Below, one piece after another: positions 33,864 to 44,677 of a stretch of DNA of 64,000 nt. Origin of the DNA: Plenodomus lindquistii (taxonomy: Eukaryota; Ascomycota; Dothideomycetes; Pleosporales; Leptosphaeriaceae); NCBI GenBank assembly GCA_025504975.1, contig JANUWI010000006.1:248001-312000 (forward strand), in the 5' to 3' direction. The position numbers and the translations under genes are program-made. Positions within the stretch are counted from its first letter, which is position 1. Each line of letters starts with the position of its first letter. The notes under the pieces were generated by a model that did no database searches, had not been told where the DNA came from, and saw nothing but the letters and a program-made list of their open reading frames with translations.

Positions 33864-34674
33864 GGGGGCGGGTGGTCACGAATATTACCGTCCGCCTTTC
33901 ACGGCGGACCGGCCTCCCCTACTTGTCGCACCAGCGAGGCAAAGGACGCGTCCGTCTTGTTGAGGCCCGACTGCAGTGCGGTATAGGGGAACGAGGAGCC
34001 GGCCACGGGGAACTGGGCAGGCGAGGAAGGAGCGGTCGCGTTGGGAAGCGCTGAGCCCATGAATGGTCGTGTCGGCAAAGAGCCAGGTCGTCGAGCCCGG
34101 CTGTAGCGAGGTGTGGGTGTGGGTGCGGGTGCGGGTGCGAGTGCAAAGTCGCAGCGTGTCGTGGTGAAGAGGGTGTGTCGTGTCTGGAGCAGCGTTGCGA
34201 CGGGAGGCTCAAATTCAAATCCCGCCCGTCTCATTCGGCCCCTTGGCACTCCATGTACTCTACTCTAGTTGCGGGCGGGCACGGGCACAGCCACTAGCCA
34301 CCCCCAGACGTCCCCTCGCACTCTCCACATGGCAAACGCAAACATTGACAGCACGCCGCAGTGGGAGCAGGAGCAACAATAGCAAGACATGTCTTCCCAA
34401 AACTGCGTTATATACTGCTAGCCAGTTGCTCCTTCCAACAAAGTCCATGTGGGTCTGCGTTGCAGGTGCTAATGCAATTTTGGCAAAGAGAAAAGATCTG
34501 ACTATAGAGCGGGGAACTTTAATGCGGTAAACCATCAAACAATGCGAACAAAATGACCTAAGAATCTAGAAAGAAGGGCACGCCCATTGCGCCTCTTCTC
34601 AATAAACGTGCACATAAACTACTTAGTTTTTACTTTCACTATCTCGTCAAGTCATTTCCCCATGGCTCACGACC
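33864..34674. other. Kinase upstream region, no supported gene
   Basis: About 0.8 kb upstream of the AGC kinase. It contains a G/T-rich imperfect repeat (GGGTGC/GGGTGT units, about 34106-34142). No coding signal. Confidence 0.5.
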
Positions 34675-34755
34675 GCCCTCATGGCTTAGTGGTAAAGCGT
34701 ATCACTAGTATTCAATGCTATGATAAGATCGCTAGTTCGATTCTGGCTGAGGGCA
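34675..34755 (+). tRNA. tRNA-Thr(AGT) with a 9-nt intron
   Basis: A cloverleaf can be folded by hand. The 7-bp acceptor stem is GCCCTCA/TGAGGGC with discriminator A. The D arm is GCTT/AAGC with GG in the loop. The anticodon stem is TATCA/TGATA, the variable loop AGATC, and the T arm GCTAG-TTCGATT-CTGGC. The anticodon loop is 16 nt rather than 7; reading C-T-AGT-A then nine bases then A places a 9-nt intron at the usual site 3' of the anticodon. The mature length is 72 nt. A T5 run follows at about 34763 and a long T run at about 34802 (Pol III terminators). Confidence 0.85.
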
Positions 34756-36519
34756 CATTCGTTTTTGCGAGATGAGAGTACCCATGTCCCGTTCTCCTCC
34801 CTTTTTTTTTACTCAGACGGCGACTTTCCAGCGTCTTTTTTGCTTGTTCCTGTCGTTATAGAAAGTCGCTAAGCTCTACATAGTGCTGTTTCACTGTTTT
34901 TGTACAGGATAAGCGCAACTCCTACGTGACAGCAATCCGCAATTTGCTCACTTCAATGAAGTGTTAGTAGATCCCAATGTAGCAAGGGTCTCTACATTGG
35001 ACAGTTGCATCATGTTTGCCTTTTTAAGGAAAACACGAGCAGTGTACATATCCACAGACAACACTCTGGAAATCCGATGGATTTCTTAGCAGACGTGCTG
35101 CAAACACTGCTCCCATTCATCATTTCGCCAATCCAAAAAAGCTCTTGTCTGGTCGCTTAGATAGGTATCATATCGTCGGCTCTAAGTACTGCTCTGCAAA
35201 ACTTGACATTGTCCATCGACGTACCACGACCCTACATAGTGAGTGTTCGGGGTAGGTACAGCTCCAGTCAGCGTCTTACTAGTTGCAGACATCGACAAAT
35301 CAGTGGGACACACTTCAGGGGAGAATCCGAATATGTCATTTTCATATGCCTCAAGCACAAAACCTTCCAAGCGGGACGCTGGTCTGGAGGCCATTGTGTA
35401 TACTCAGGATGAAAGTTTAACATAGCAGAGGCTAGAGTAATGTTGTACTGTACCATAGCTGAAGAACCTCGGTCGCCTACAAGCCGTCAAGGAATCTGGT
35501 GCTGGACGGACATTTAGAGTAAGTGGGTTAGTATACGCCGCGCCTTGGCGGGCATCCGTGAGGCTCCTTTTCATGATGTGACCACGTGATTTACAGACCA
35601 TCCGCCTACCTAGATGCAGCCTCCAGAGATTACCTGTCACCCTGTCAAGCGGCTCCGCACCCTCGATCCTTCAGACCGGGGATTTCCATGCTTGAGATTA
35701 ATAATGTCAGTCGAATCAAGTCCAAATTAGAGCCATAGCATGACTCGGTACACACGCCACCTCGAAGGTCCACCGGTATCAGGTTCAATAGATACCTTGC
35801 AACCAAGATGCACGCTTCAGAGTGCACGCTCAGCATAATTCTTCGGCTATTCCACCAAAACCTAGTATCAATATTGGAAGTCAGTGGAACGAGCGCTGGA
35901 GTTTAACTCAAGGCAATGATGCAAGATAGGCCTGAACTTCAGTGCAATGTCAAGTCGGCTATATGATACGTACGGGATTCTCAATTACGATATACGTGCC
36001 TCCTGGCGGCCTAGACTCTTCTTAACATTAAGGAGTCAGATACTGTCATGTCTTGACGCTCTAGGAATACTGCATGGGGGAAACCGAACAGTTCGCCAAC
36101 AGTCGTGGGGTACCCCGCACTCCCCAGTTCGGGTAGCAACCACCAGAGGGATTAGCCGCATGTGGAGTGGCGAGTTGTTAGACGGAAGAGTCCCGCTCTC
36201 ATGTCATTCGAAGTGTGATGGGACATGACGTCTCGATCGTAAGCAATGCCTGAGATCCGGTCGAACGGGGATCAAGATGGATCGACTGTGCAGTCAGGAT
36301 GCCATTAGCGAGCCTTGGGACCCCTCTGGAGGAAGGCTCGACTGGTTGGAAGATGCGGAACGATGGTGAACGCGAGAGTTTGTCGATCCTTGGAGTGTGA
36401 TCTGGGAGGGGTTACTATTAGCCTGACGTATATATAGCGGCCCAGGGGGTTACCGGGTGTAACTTTGTGTTATAGTCCTTCTTCTTCTTATCGCAGACTC
36501 ACTTCTAAATTCTATCATA
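34756..36519. other. Intergenic region upstream of the monooxygenase gene
   Basis: About 1.8 kb without supported genes. A TATA-like GTATATATAG at about 36427-36436 lies some 85 bp before the monooxygenase start and is followed by pyrimidine-rich sequence typical of fungal transcription starts. Confidence 0.5.
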
Positions 36520-38349
36520 ATGGTTCATTTTAGAACTGACATTGGAGCGACTAACGAGTCTGCCGCTCCAGATAATGAGAACTACGCAAAAAATTTAGAC
36601 ACCGATGTCCTGATTGTGGGAGCTGGTTTTGGCGGAGTGTATCTGATGCACAAGCTTCGACAGCAAGGATTCAAGTGCAAGATCTACGAGGCTGGCACCA
36701 ACCTTGGTGGTATCTGGCATTGGAATTGTTATCCTGGAGCACGTGTCGACTCTCAGGTCCCGATTTACGAATACTCTTTGCCCGAGATCTGGAAGGTAAT
36801 ACACGGTTCAGGTCTGCAGAATTGCAAAACCAATTGACATTATGCAGGATTGGACTTGGTCATGTCGCTACCCTGGTACCAAAGAGCTCCAGGCATACTT
36901 TGATCATGTTGAGAGGAAGCTGGAGATCAAGAAAGATTGTGCTTTCAACACTCGCGTGGTTGGAGCTCAATTTGACAAGCCTTCTGGGAAGTGGAAAGTT
37001 CAAACGGAGGATGGCCGAACTGCGACTTGCAAGTACTTCCTATTGGCACTGGGCTTTGCAGCCAAGCGACACTTTCCAGACTGGCCAGGCATGGACACTT
37101 TCCAGGGAGAGATACACCACAGCTCCTTCTGGCCTAGTTCAGGAGTGGATGTTACCGGTAAACGGGTGGCAGTGATCGGCACCGGATCGACTGGGATTCA
37201 AATTGCCCAAGAGACGTCGAAGACTGCAGCCTCTATCACTCAATTTGTCAGAACGCCAAACCTATGTCTTCCAATGGCACAAAAAGATCTCACAAAGGAG
37301 GAACAGGATAAGAGGAAACAGGGCGAGTACCAGGAGATTTTCAAGAATCGTTTGAATACATTCGCCGGCTTTGGATATGATTACGTACAGAAGGATACTT
37401 TTGATGACACTCCAGAGGAACGCGAAGCGTTTTATGAGAAGATGTGGGAGAACGGTGGATTTGAGTTTTGGCTGGCCAACTACAGGGTAAATGACCCAAG
37501 TGCTCGATCAGAAAACGTTCTAACCATACACAGGACCTCCTCTTCGACAAAAAGGCAAATCGCGAAGCTTACGACTTCTGGGCAAAAGAAAACCCGCGCA
37601 AGAATCAGCGATCCTGAGAAGCGTGAGATACTTGCGCCACTTGAGCCGCCTCATGCCTTCGGCACAAAGCGACCAAGTCTCGAACAGAATTACTACGAGA
37701 TGCTAGACAAGCCCGAGAATAAGGTCATTGACGTGAACAAGTATCCTATCAAGGAAGTTACCGAGAAGGGAATTGTGACCGAGGATGGAAAGCTTCACGA
37801 GTTTGACGTTATTGCCCTTGCAACGGGCTTTGATTCCGTCACTGGGGGCATGAAGAACATGGGTCTCAAAGACGTCGATGGCGTTGCACTGGCCGACAAG
37901 TGGAAGAACGGCACTTACAGCTATCTGGGTATGAGTGTGAGTGGGTACCCAAACTGCTTCTTCCTCTATGGTGCACAGGGCCCAACGGCTTTCTCGAACG
38001 GACCCACTTGTGTCGAAGTGCAAGGAGACTGGATTGTGGACGCCATGGTCAAGCTGCGGGAGGAAGGGCTCGACTATTGTGACGCAACACACGAGGCAGA
38101 GAAGCAATGGCGAGAAACGGTCACCATGTTCTCAGATAAGACATTGTTTCCGCAGACAAAGGTAAGCTCTTCTGGTACCCCAGTGACACGAAATGCATGC
38201 TGACTCGAACGATGCAGTCATGGTACATGGGAGACAACGTGCCTGGAAAATTCCGCGAGCAACTAAATTTTGCAGGAGGATTTCCGGAGTACTCCAAGGC
38301 GATTCGCCATTCGCTGGATAATGGGTTCGAGGGCTTTGTTACTGCTTGA
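36520..38349 (+). pseudogene. Baeyer-Villiger-type flavin monooxygenase gene with an apparent frameshift
   Basis: Four exons can be traced: 36520-36795, 36848-37486, 37534-38161 and 38218-38349 (introns of 52, 47 and 56 bp). Class B flavoprotein monooxygenase features are seen: the FAD motif GAGFGG, the signature around FWPSSGVD, the NADPH motif GTGSTGIQ, ATGFDSVTGGM, and an end SWYMGDNVPGKFREQLNF. Such enzymes insert oxygen into ketones, often in secondary metabolism. Exon 3 begins in one frame (DLLFDKKANREAYDFWAK). The similarity then continues one base later in another frame (KTRARISDPEK...), with no intron possible, at about 37585-37590 in an A-rich AAAAGAAAA run. As written the protein would stop soon after; it is either a recent pseudogene or a one-base sequence error. 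Confidence 0.7.
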
Positions 38350-38670
38350 GGCTCAAGGAGCAGGGCGGGGCGTTAGGGGTTGAGTTTTGCTGTCATGATA
38401 CACACGTCGTCGTAATGTCACGAGATAGGATCAATGCGGTACGCTGTTCGTGTTGCTGTGACTATGTCTGGGTTTCTTTGGTGGTGGTGGAGGGTGAGCT
38501 GTGGCTGTGAAGGTCAAGGGTCACGTGCAGGCAAACGCCGACCACGCCGGCCAACCGACGTCACAACACGCGCAGGTCGACGGGTAGCGGCGTAAGGGTA
38601 GGACACTCGCCTCGTCCCCGCCCCCGTCCCCGCCGCCGCCGCCCATGGCAATCGCCCGCCACACGGTACC
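38350..38670. other. Intergenic region, nothing seen
   Basis: 321 bp between the monooxygenase 3' end and the UbiB-like kinase start. No coding signal. Confidence 0.6.
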
Positions 38671-40848
38671 ATGAGGACGAGCCTCTTGTTTGGGCGCCAA
38701 TGTCTTCGCCAGGGCCTGCCACGCCCGCGACGCTGCTACAACCACAACCACAGCTACGGCTACACCCACCACGCCTCGGCCGCCCGCCGCCTGTTTGCCA
38801 CGCCCGCCTTGCGCGGCAAGACAGTTCAATGGTCAGGAGCAGTGGCGGGGGCTGCGGCCGGGGCAGCGCTGAGTCCGCTGGCATTTGTGGCGATTGGCAG
38901 TGACCAGGCGGGCAGCGGCGAGACGACGCACGAGGCGGCCATGCTCGAGGTGTCGCGCCGCGAGCTCGAGGCGCAGGTGCCCAAGGCCCTCGAGCACTCG
39001 GCCAAGTACCGCCGCGGGCTCTACTTGTTCGTCGAGGACTACCTCATCGAGCCCATTGCGACGGGCCTTCGCTTCCTGCACCTCGTCGTCATCTTCGTGC
39101 CCGTCCTCGTCACCCTCCCCGCCATCTGGCTGGGTGCGCGCCAGCCCCATCGCGACAACGAGCGCAGCGGCACGCTGTGGTGGTATGGCTACCTCGTCCT
39201 GTCCATGGAGCGCGCCGGCGCTGCCTTTATCAAGCTGGGGCAATGGGCGGCCTCGCGCACCGATGTCTTCCCCACGGAAATGTGTGCCGTCATGTCCACG
39301 CTCCACTCCAACGCGCCCGCACACTCGCTGGCCATATCGAAACAAACCATCGAGGCGGCCTTTGACGGCCAATCCTTTGACGACATATTCGAAGAGTTCG
39401 ACCAAGTCCCGCTGGGCGTGGGCGCCATTGCTCAGGTCTACAAGGCGAAACTCAAGCCTCACCTGGCCACTCTGAACGACAACGCCATCGACAGGGAGGA
39501 GCCCAACCTTGCCCAACTGATCAAGAAGAATGTCGACGTCACGCTCAAGAACACACCGTCCAGAGTCCCTTCCACCCATGTCGCCGTCAAGGTCCTGCAT
39601 CCCAAGATTGAGAAGATTGTGCGCAGAGACTTGCGCATCATGGCATTTTTCGCGGCCGTCATCAACGCAGTGCCCACCATGGAGTGGCTGTCATTTCCTG
39701 ACGAGGTCGAGCAGTTTGGCGAGATGATGCGACTCCAGTTGGATCTCCGCATCGAGGCAGCTAATCTCACCCTGTTTCGTCAAAACTTCAAGGACCGATC
39801 AACAGCCTGGTTCCCTTACCCATACACCGAGTATACCACCCGCAATGTGTTGATCGAAGAATTCGCCCAAGGCATCCCCATGGAGGACTTCCTACAGAAT
39901 GGTGGGGGCGTCTTCCAAAAGGATATCGCTGACGAAGGCCTCAATGCTTTCCTCACTATGCTGCTCATTGACAACTTCATACATGCCGATTTGCATCCTG
40001 GAAACATCATGGTTCGCTTCTACAAGCCAGAAAAACTTGATGTCTCCATGTTCACGCGGAAGGAGGACCGCATCACTGGGCCTACAGAGTCACAAGACGT
40101 GACGGAAGAAGTCTTGGAGCGACTACGGCCCCATAGAAAAGATCCTGAACAATGGAGATCCACGCTCGCAGACATTGACAAGGAAGGATATCGCCCGCAG
40201 CTTATTTTCATCGACACGGGTCTGGTCACCGAGTTGAATGCGAAGAATCGTGAAAATTTCTTGGATCTCTTCAAAGCGGTCGCAGAATTCGACGGCTACA
40301 AGGCGGGACATTTGATGACACAGCGCTGCAGACAACCCGATGCTGTCTTGGATGGCGAAGTCTTTGCGCTTCGTATGCAGCATTTGGTGTTGGGTGTTAA
40401 GAGTCGGACCTTCGCGCTTGGCAACATCAAGATTGGTGACATACTGAACGAAGTCTTATCCATGGTGCGGACACACCATGTTCGCCTAGAGGGTGACTTT
40501 GTGAATGTCGTGCTCAGTATTCTGTTATTAGAAGGTATTGGCAGGAGTCTGAATCCTAATTTGGATCTCTTTGCTGGGTGAGTTAGAACACGAAGCACTG
40601 AAGGGCACCGCTAACAATGAGTCAGTGCACTTCCTATCCTACGACAACTTGGTGCTCAGAGCGGGTCTTCCATGATCCGCGGAGGTGATTTCTCCATGTT
40701 GAAGGTTTGGGTCGGTCTGGAAGCACGCAGCTTCTTGCAGGCTTCAATAGACTCGGTGAGTTGCTCCTCACTAGACGCAATCATAGATACTAACGATGAC
40801 TAGGTTGAGCGTTGTGTAAAGTACGACCAATTGTCACCGAATATCTAG
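38671..40848 (+). CDS. UbiB/ADCK2-like atypical kinase, mitochondrial (Cqd1-type)
   Basis: Three exons, 38671-40577, 40626-40755 and 40804-40848 (both introns 48 bp), give 693 residues. The N-terminus is Arg-rich without acids (presequence), followed by an Ala/Gly-rich hydrophobic segment and a clear membrane helix at about 128-150. The UbiB fold shows KLGQWAASRTD (the family KxGQ loop), GVGAIAQVYKAKL in place of a glycine loop, VAVKVLHP with the Lys, the ExD motif in QLDLRIEA, HADLHPGNIM and FIDTGLV (DFG-like). The order and TEMCAVMSTLHSNAPAHS resemble human ADCK2 and yeast Cqd1, linked to coenzyme Q distribution and phospholipid homeostasis in mitochondria; that role is inferred from family. 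Confidence 0.9.
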
Positions 40849-41195
40849 AAACGCGTTTCCTGGGCTGTCCGAGGCACAAACGATGCGGGAACCTTTGAGC
40901 ACGATATTGACTTCCAAAGTGTAAGGCATAACTTGTCAACTTTCCTGTAATATGTAGAGGTTTTGAAGAAGGACTAGATTGTGAGTAGGACGGTGATCTC
41001 GCGGCATCTTAGGGATATAAGAGGCTGTACGAATCAGATCACATGCAGAGAGTTGAGCAAACTCGCGTCGTCACAGCTTGATAATACAGCAGTTCCTATT
41101 TGTTGTGCAAGGCGAGCTCGACGGTGGACAGCGTCTGATGAATATAGACCGTTACGAAGGAGCTCGGATTCATCAAGTCACCAAAGTCACAAGCG

Positions 41196-41380
41196 CTGTA
41201 GTCAACATATTACACTAAAAAGTGTACTAAAAGTGGAAAAAATTTCACGCGAATTCTTTGCAAGTAGTAAAGATAATATTATGTTACACTTTATTGCCTT
41301 TATTGTCTTCCTGTTGTAGTATAGACTCAAGCGTTTTGCTGTCAATGTGAGATATGGACACGATGAACATGAGCTCTTTC
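41196..41380 (+). repeat. Diverged AT-rich repeat, copy 1
   Basis: Shares with 42969-43130 an ordered set of matches. One is GCTGTAGTCA...ACACTA...TAAAAGT at the left end. The other, to the right, is a roughly 50-bp block containing TGTAGTATAG, CTCAA and TGCTGTCA at about 75 percent identity by eye. Same orientation as copy 2. It has no coding capacity and looks like a degenerate mobile element. Confidence 0.55.
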
Positions 41381-41395
41381 GTACGTGTCACGCTA

Positions 41396-41403
41396 TGACG
41401 TCA
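41396..41403. promoter_or_regulatory. CRE-like TGACGTCA site upstream of the Kelch gene
   Basis: Perfect palindrome 172 bp before the Kelch-protein start, at promoter distance. Binding by a CREB/ATF-type bZIP factor is inference. Confidence 0.35.
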
Positions 41404-41567
41404 CATATATTGCAAGCATCACCAGCATCCTGCCGCTTGCCGTCAGACGCATACGTCGCGCTTGAGTTAACCTCTCTTCAGATGAACATTCGTTGATCTC
41501 ACCATCGCTTCCTTCAACTTCGAATCAGACCAACCTTAACTTGAACACCGATTTCCATTCATCTACC

Positions 41568-42923
41568 ATGGAGCCTGCCGCCGCTGGTGTACTCTACGCC
41601 GCAGAGCATCTGCTCGAAGGCGCTGTAGCTTTGGTCAAAGGCATCACACACCCTACCCTACCGATCAAGGCCAGGTTGACACACATCACAAGCGTCCTCC
41701 TTCCACGATCACAACACACCATTGCCGTGGTCAAAGGTCGCGCTTACATTTTTGGTGGTGAGGTGGCAACCGGCAAGCTTGCTGATAATACCATGCACGT
41801 GGTCATATTACCTTCGAGTGGTGTGCTCGAGGCAGATTACACCACGTTTGCAGCTCGTGCAGAGAATGGCTTGGACGATGTACCCGGTCCACGCAAAGGA
41901 CACACAGCCGTGGTAATTGGCGATAGTATTTATGTGTTCGGTGGGCAAGGCGAAGAATCAACGAATGAAAAGGGAAGAGTATGGGTTTACTCTACTGTCT
42001 CGAACACTTGGTCGCATCTCGATCCAGCATCAGGCACAACACACCCGGGGCAAAGAACCGGTCACGCATCGGCAAGCTCAGAGCTACTCGGTCCAAGGAC
42101 GACGACATACCGTGAAAAAGCTCCACAGGCACCTGCTGATCCTGCGAAATTCGTCCCTGAACCTGCCGAAGCAGACTCTTGGGGAACAATCTTCGTTACA
42201 GGCGGGCGTGACACCTCGTCTGGAGAGCTTCTGAGCGATGCTCTCGCCTTTGATGTCAGGACTAAAACGTGGACCAATATCCCCTCGCCTCCTGAATGCC
42301 CAGGAGAGGGGGCGAGCTTGTCGCTGGTTGGTGAACATCTCTATCTTCTTGGAGGCAAGGGCACTATGGGGCGATCTACGAGTGTTTTGACCCGGTATCT
42401 CGATGCATCGCATGCCTGGCAACATGCTGAAGGTGGAACGACGCCCTTGTCCAGCGGCTGGGCTTGGAGAGACGTCAAGCATGTTGATAAGGGGGAGGTT
42501 GCGACGGTAAAACCTCGAATGCGCTCGTTTGCTGGAACCGCGAATGTGACAACCGGCCAAGGGCGACATTACCTTCTTGCGCTCGGCGGTGAAGCAGAAG
42601 ATGGCAGTCTACTTGGTGACGTATGGGCGCTTCAACTGGCTCCGGAACGCGCAACGGCAGCGGCCATGAAGGATGGAATTCGTGCGAGTATTAAGCAGGA
42701 TACGCACGAGTCGCAGTGGGCTGAAGTCACGTGCGAGTACGTGGATGCAAAGGGTGAAGAGGAGAAGGAAGCTTCACAGAGATTGGGAAGAGGTCTTGGT
42801 GCGCGTGGTTATTTTGCGACGGCAAAGGGGACAGAGGTCGACGGGGCAACATGTGTTGTGTGGGGAGGCGTGAATGCAGGCAACGTGCTGGGCGACGGGT
42901 GGCTGCTGACAGTTGATAGGTAG
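41568..42923 (+). CDS. Kelch-repeat beta-propeller protein
   Basis: Single exon, 451 residues, starting MEPAAAGVLYAAEHLLEG; an in-frame ATG 75 bases upstream is less likely. Six Kelch-type blades are visible from their Gly-Gly strands (YIFGGE, IYVFGGQG, IFVTGGRD, LYLLGGKG, LLALGGEA, CVVWGGVN), each preceded by the R-x-GH or similar turn (PRKGHTAVV, GQRTGHAS, RMRSFAGT). The N-terminal 35 residues form a helix before blade 1. No signal peptide, F-box or BTB domain is seen, so it is probably a cytosolic interaction protein. Its partner is unknown. The gene is bracketed by two diverged copies of the same non-coding repeat. Confidence 0.88.
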   Translation: MEPAAAGVLYAAEHLLEGAVALVKGITHPTLPIKARLTHITSVLLPRSQHTIAVVKGRAYIFGGEVATGKLADNTMHVVILPSSGVLEADYTTFAARAENGLDDVPGPRKGHTAVVIGDSIYVFGGQGEESTNEKGRVWVYSTVSNTWSHLDPASGTTHPGQRTGHASASSELLGPRTTTYREKAPQAPADPAKFVPEPAEADSWGTIFVTGGRDTSSGELLSDALAFDVRTKTWTNIPSPPECPGEGASLSLVGEHLYLLGGKGTMGRSTSVLTRYLDASHAWQHAEGGTTPLSSGWAWRDVKHVDKGEVATVKPRMRSFAGTANVTTGQGRHYLLALGGEAEDGSLLGDVWALQLAPERATAAAMKDGIRASIKQDTHESQWAEVTCEYVDAKGEEEKEASQRLGRGLGARGYFATAKGTEVDGATCVVWGGVNAGNVLGDGWLLTVDR

Positions 42924-42968
42924 GAAGGTCCAGGCTCGCGTGCCGCACACCTCTGTCAGAAGTGCTGC

Positions 42969-43165
42969 TCGCTGTAGTCACCACACTACACTAAGAACAA
43001 GGCTAAAAGTTATGTAACACTACGTGTATTCTCTAGAAGTATTAGAGATTATTTTCTACTATACCTAGGTGCTTTTGTTATCTTCTTGCTGTAGTATAGG
43101 CTCAAACGTCATGCTGTCAGGGTAAGATGGGGACTCAATAAAGTCGGGCTCCTTCGTGGAGCAGA
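42969..43165 (+). repeat. Diverged AT-rich repeat, copy 2
   Basis: Direct-orientation partner of the repeat at 41196-41380, starting 46 bp after the Kelch stop codon. The conserved blocks are GCTGTAGTCAC...ACACTA near the left end and CTTGCTGTAGTATAGG...TGCTGTCA near 43078-43118, followed by GGCTCCTTCGTGGAG. Confidence 0.55.
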
Positions 43166-43559
43166 CATGGCAGGCGGGAAGACAAGAACGGCCACGAAAG
43201 CTTGTCGTGATCCACATGGTACCCAGTAGGATTGCCGGCGGAAATGAGAGTGGGCCGTAGAATACGATCTGTATCCCCATCTGAGTTCTCCACTTCACAT
43301 AGCCCTTCGAGATTTGTTGATCACGGAAGGACTGGGGACTCTTGGGAGCAGTACTGAGCTCGTCTCCACCACTATTGCCATGACCCGAGAATGACACGCA
43401 CAGGTGTCTGAGGCCGCACGACAAGGGTGCAGTGGCAAGTGTCCTTTGGGTGTGGTCTCACTTCGCTCAATCTTCGGGTCACGCAGCGGATAGCGCCTAG
43501 GGTCAGGGGCAGTTGGACGTCTCCCGCTTGCAGTCAGAGAATTCATGCACATCATCCTG

Positions 43560-43870
43560 CGAGACCGCGCTATGTGGAACAAGGTTAAAAGTAGAAAAGC
43601 GGTCCACTATACATGACACGCCCGTGATGCGCACAAGCGCGGCGAGTCGGCTGCTTGAGATGAACAAGAACTTCCAAGAGCCAGGCAAGCCTCCAAGGCG
43701 TTCCTCGGCAACAGTCGCCAGCGTGTGAGAGATTGCGTCAACAGAAACACCAATGACCGCCACCAGCCCGAGTACCGCATACCAACCATTACACCAGCAT
43801 GCAGGCCATCGATGAACTTGTGGACACCGTCACAACACTTGTCACCCTTTCCCATGCGCCTGAGGTTGCA
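43560..43870 (-). pseudogene. Possible remnant of a PLP-dependent deaminase/desulfhydrase-like gene
   Basis: On the minus strand two overlapping frames give DGLHAGVMVGMRYSG and then, after a shift, GLVAVIGVSVDAISHTLA. Together these resemble the THAGMVVGF...VIGIDAS segment of ACC deaminase/D-cysteine desulfhydrase-type fold II PLP enzymes. The match is short, requires a frameshift and lacks the PLP lysine region, so this is a weak call. Confidence 0.25.
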
Positions 43871-44677
43871 CCGCCGCCTTGGCGATGAACCTGCCCGCGG
43901 AGCTAACACAATCACAATGGCATCCTTTGTGGATTGTGCAGCGATTCGTTCCCAGACGACGAGTCTGCCGACCAGCCGTCGCCGTGCCACGAGTCCATTG
44001 TTTCAAACACCTCGACACATTGTACTGTTGTACTTTAGACTGTGCACGCGCTGCCTACTACCTGTGGTATTTTGAACAATTGCGTATGGACATGATGAAC
44101 TAAGCTATATAGACAGGACTACCGAGTGCATCAGATGCCTCTACCGGCCAATATTCTGACCCTCTATTGGAGTCATGATGAATAGTCGTCTGCTTCAGGA
44201 ATATAGGCGGAGCCTTTGGCGTCGTTTTAGCCCGTCGCCGCATGGCAGCATGCCGTCTGAAGCGAGGCCGACGCAACGGTTCCAGAGCTGTAAATATGTA
44301 TGTAACGCCAGGGATCCGTGTGACTATGTTTACTTTCACAGGGATGGTCGGACCTTGGGCGCAAAGCTTCGGTGTGCCATTGCTTCGCTAGTCGTAGCCC
44401 ACGTCAACTTTAGCACACGCCTTGCAGGGGGGATGCTTCCTGGTCGTCGATCAGCCCTCTTCCATAAGATGAGCTGCATCCAGATCACAGTGAACTTCTT
44501 TACCTTCTCCACGACGAAGTCTCATCACATCCGCCTTTCTTGCGGCAGTCCTTCGTTCTACGGTTCTCCAGTGTGTAGTCAGATTTGACCACCACTATCC
44601 ACTCGCTCAACACCCAACCTTCATTCAAACATATCCACTCTTAATTCTATAATTAACAACGATTCAACTTATACAAG

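Larger units (their letters stand above)
40849..41567. other. Upstream region of the Kelch gene, carrying a repeat copy
   Basis: About 0.7 kb. The middle is AT-rich and contains copy 1 of the dispersed repeat (41196-41380). A CRE-like site follows at 41396. No gene is supported. Confidence 0.5.
42924..44677. other. Gene-poor region between Kelch and chitin deacetylase genes
   Basis: About 1.75 kb. It includes repeat copy 2, a possible PLP-enzyme remnant (43560-43870) and weak further matches to the repeat (near 43580 and 44085). The 137-codon frame at 44175-44588 lacks any motif and is not accepted. Confidence 0.45.

Noticed and set aside
36520..40848. Monooxygenase plus UbiB-like kinase as a secondary-metabolite cluster
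   Set aside because: No PKS, NRPS, terpene or tailoring partners nearby; the UbiB-like kinase is a mitochondrial housekeeping gene.
44175..44588. 137-codon frame before chitin deacetylase
   Set aside because: No recognisable motif or splice partners; ends just before the deacetylase promoter in repeat-influenced sequence.
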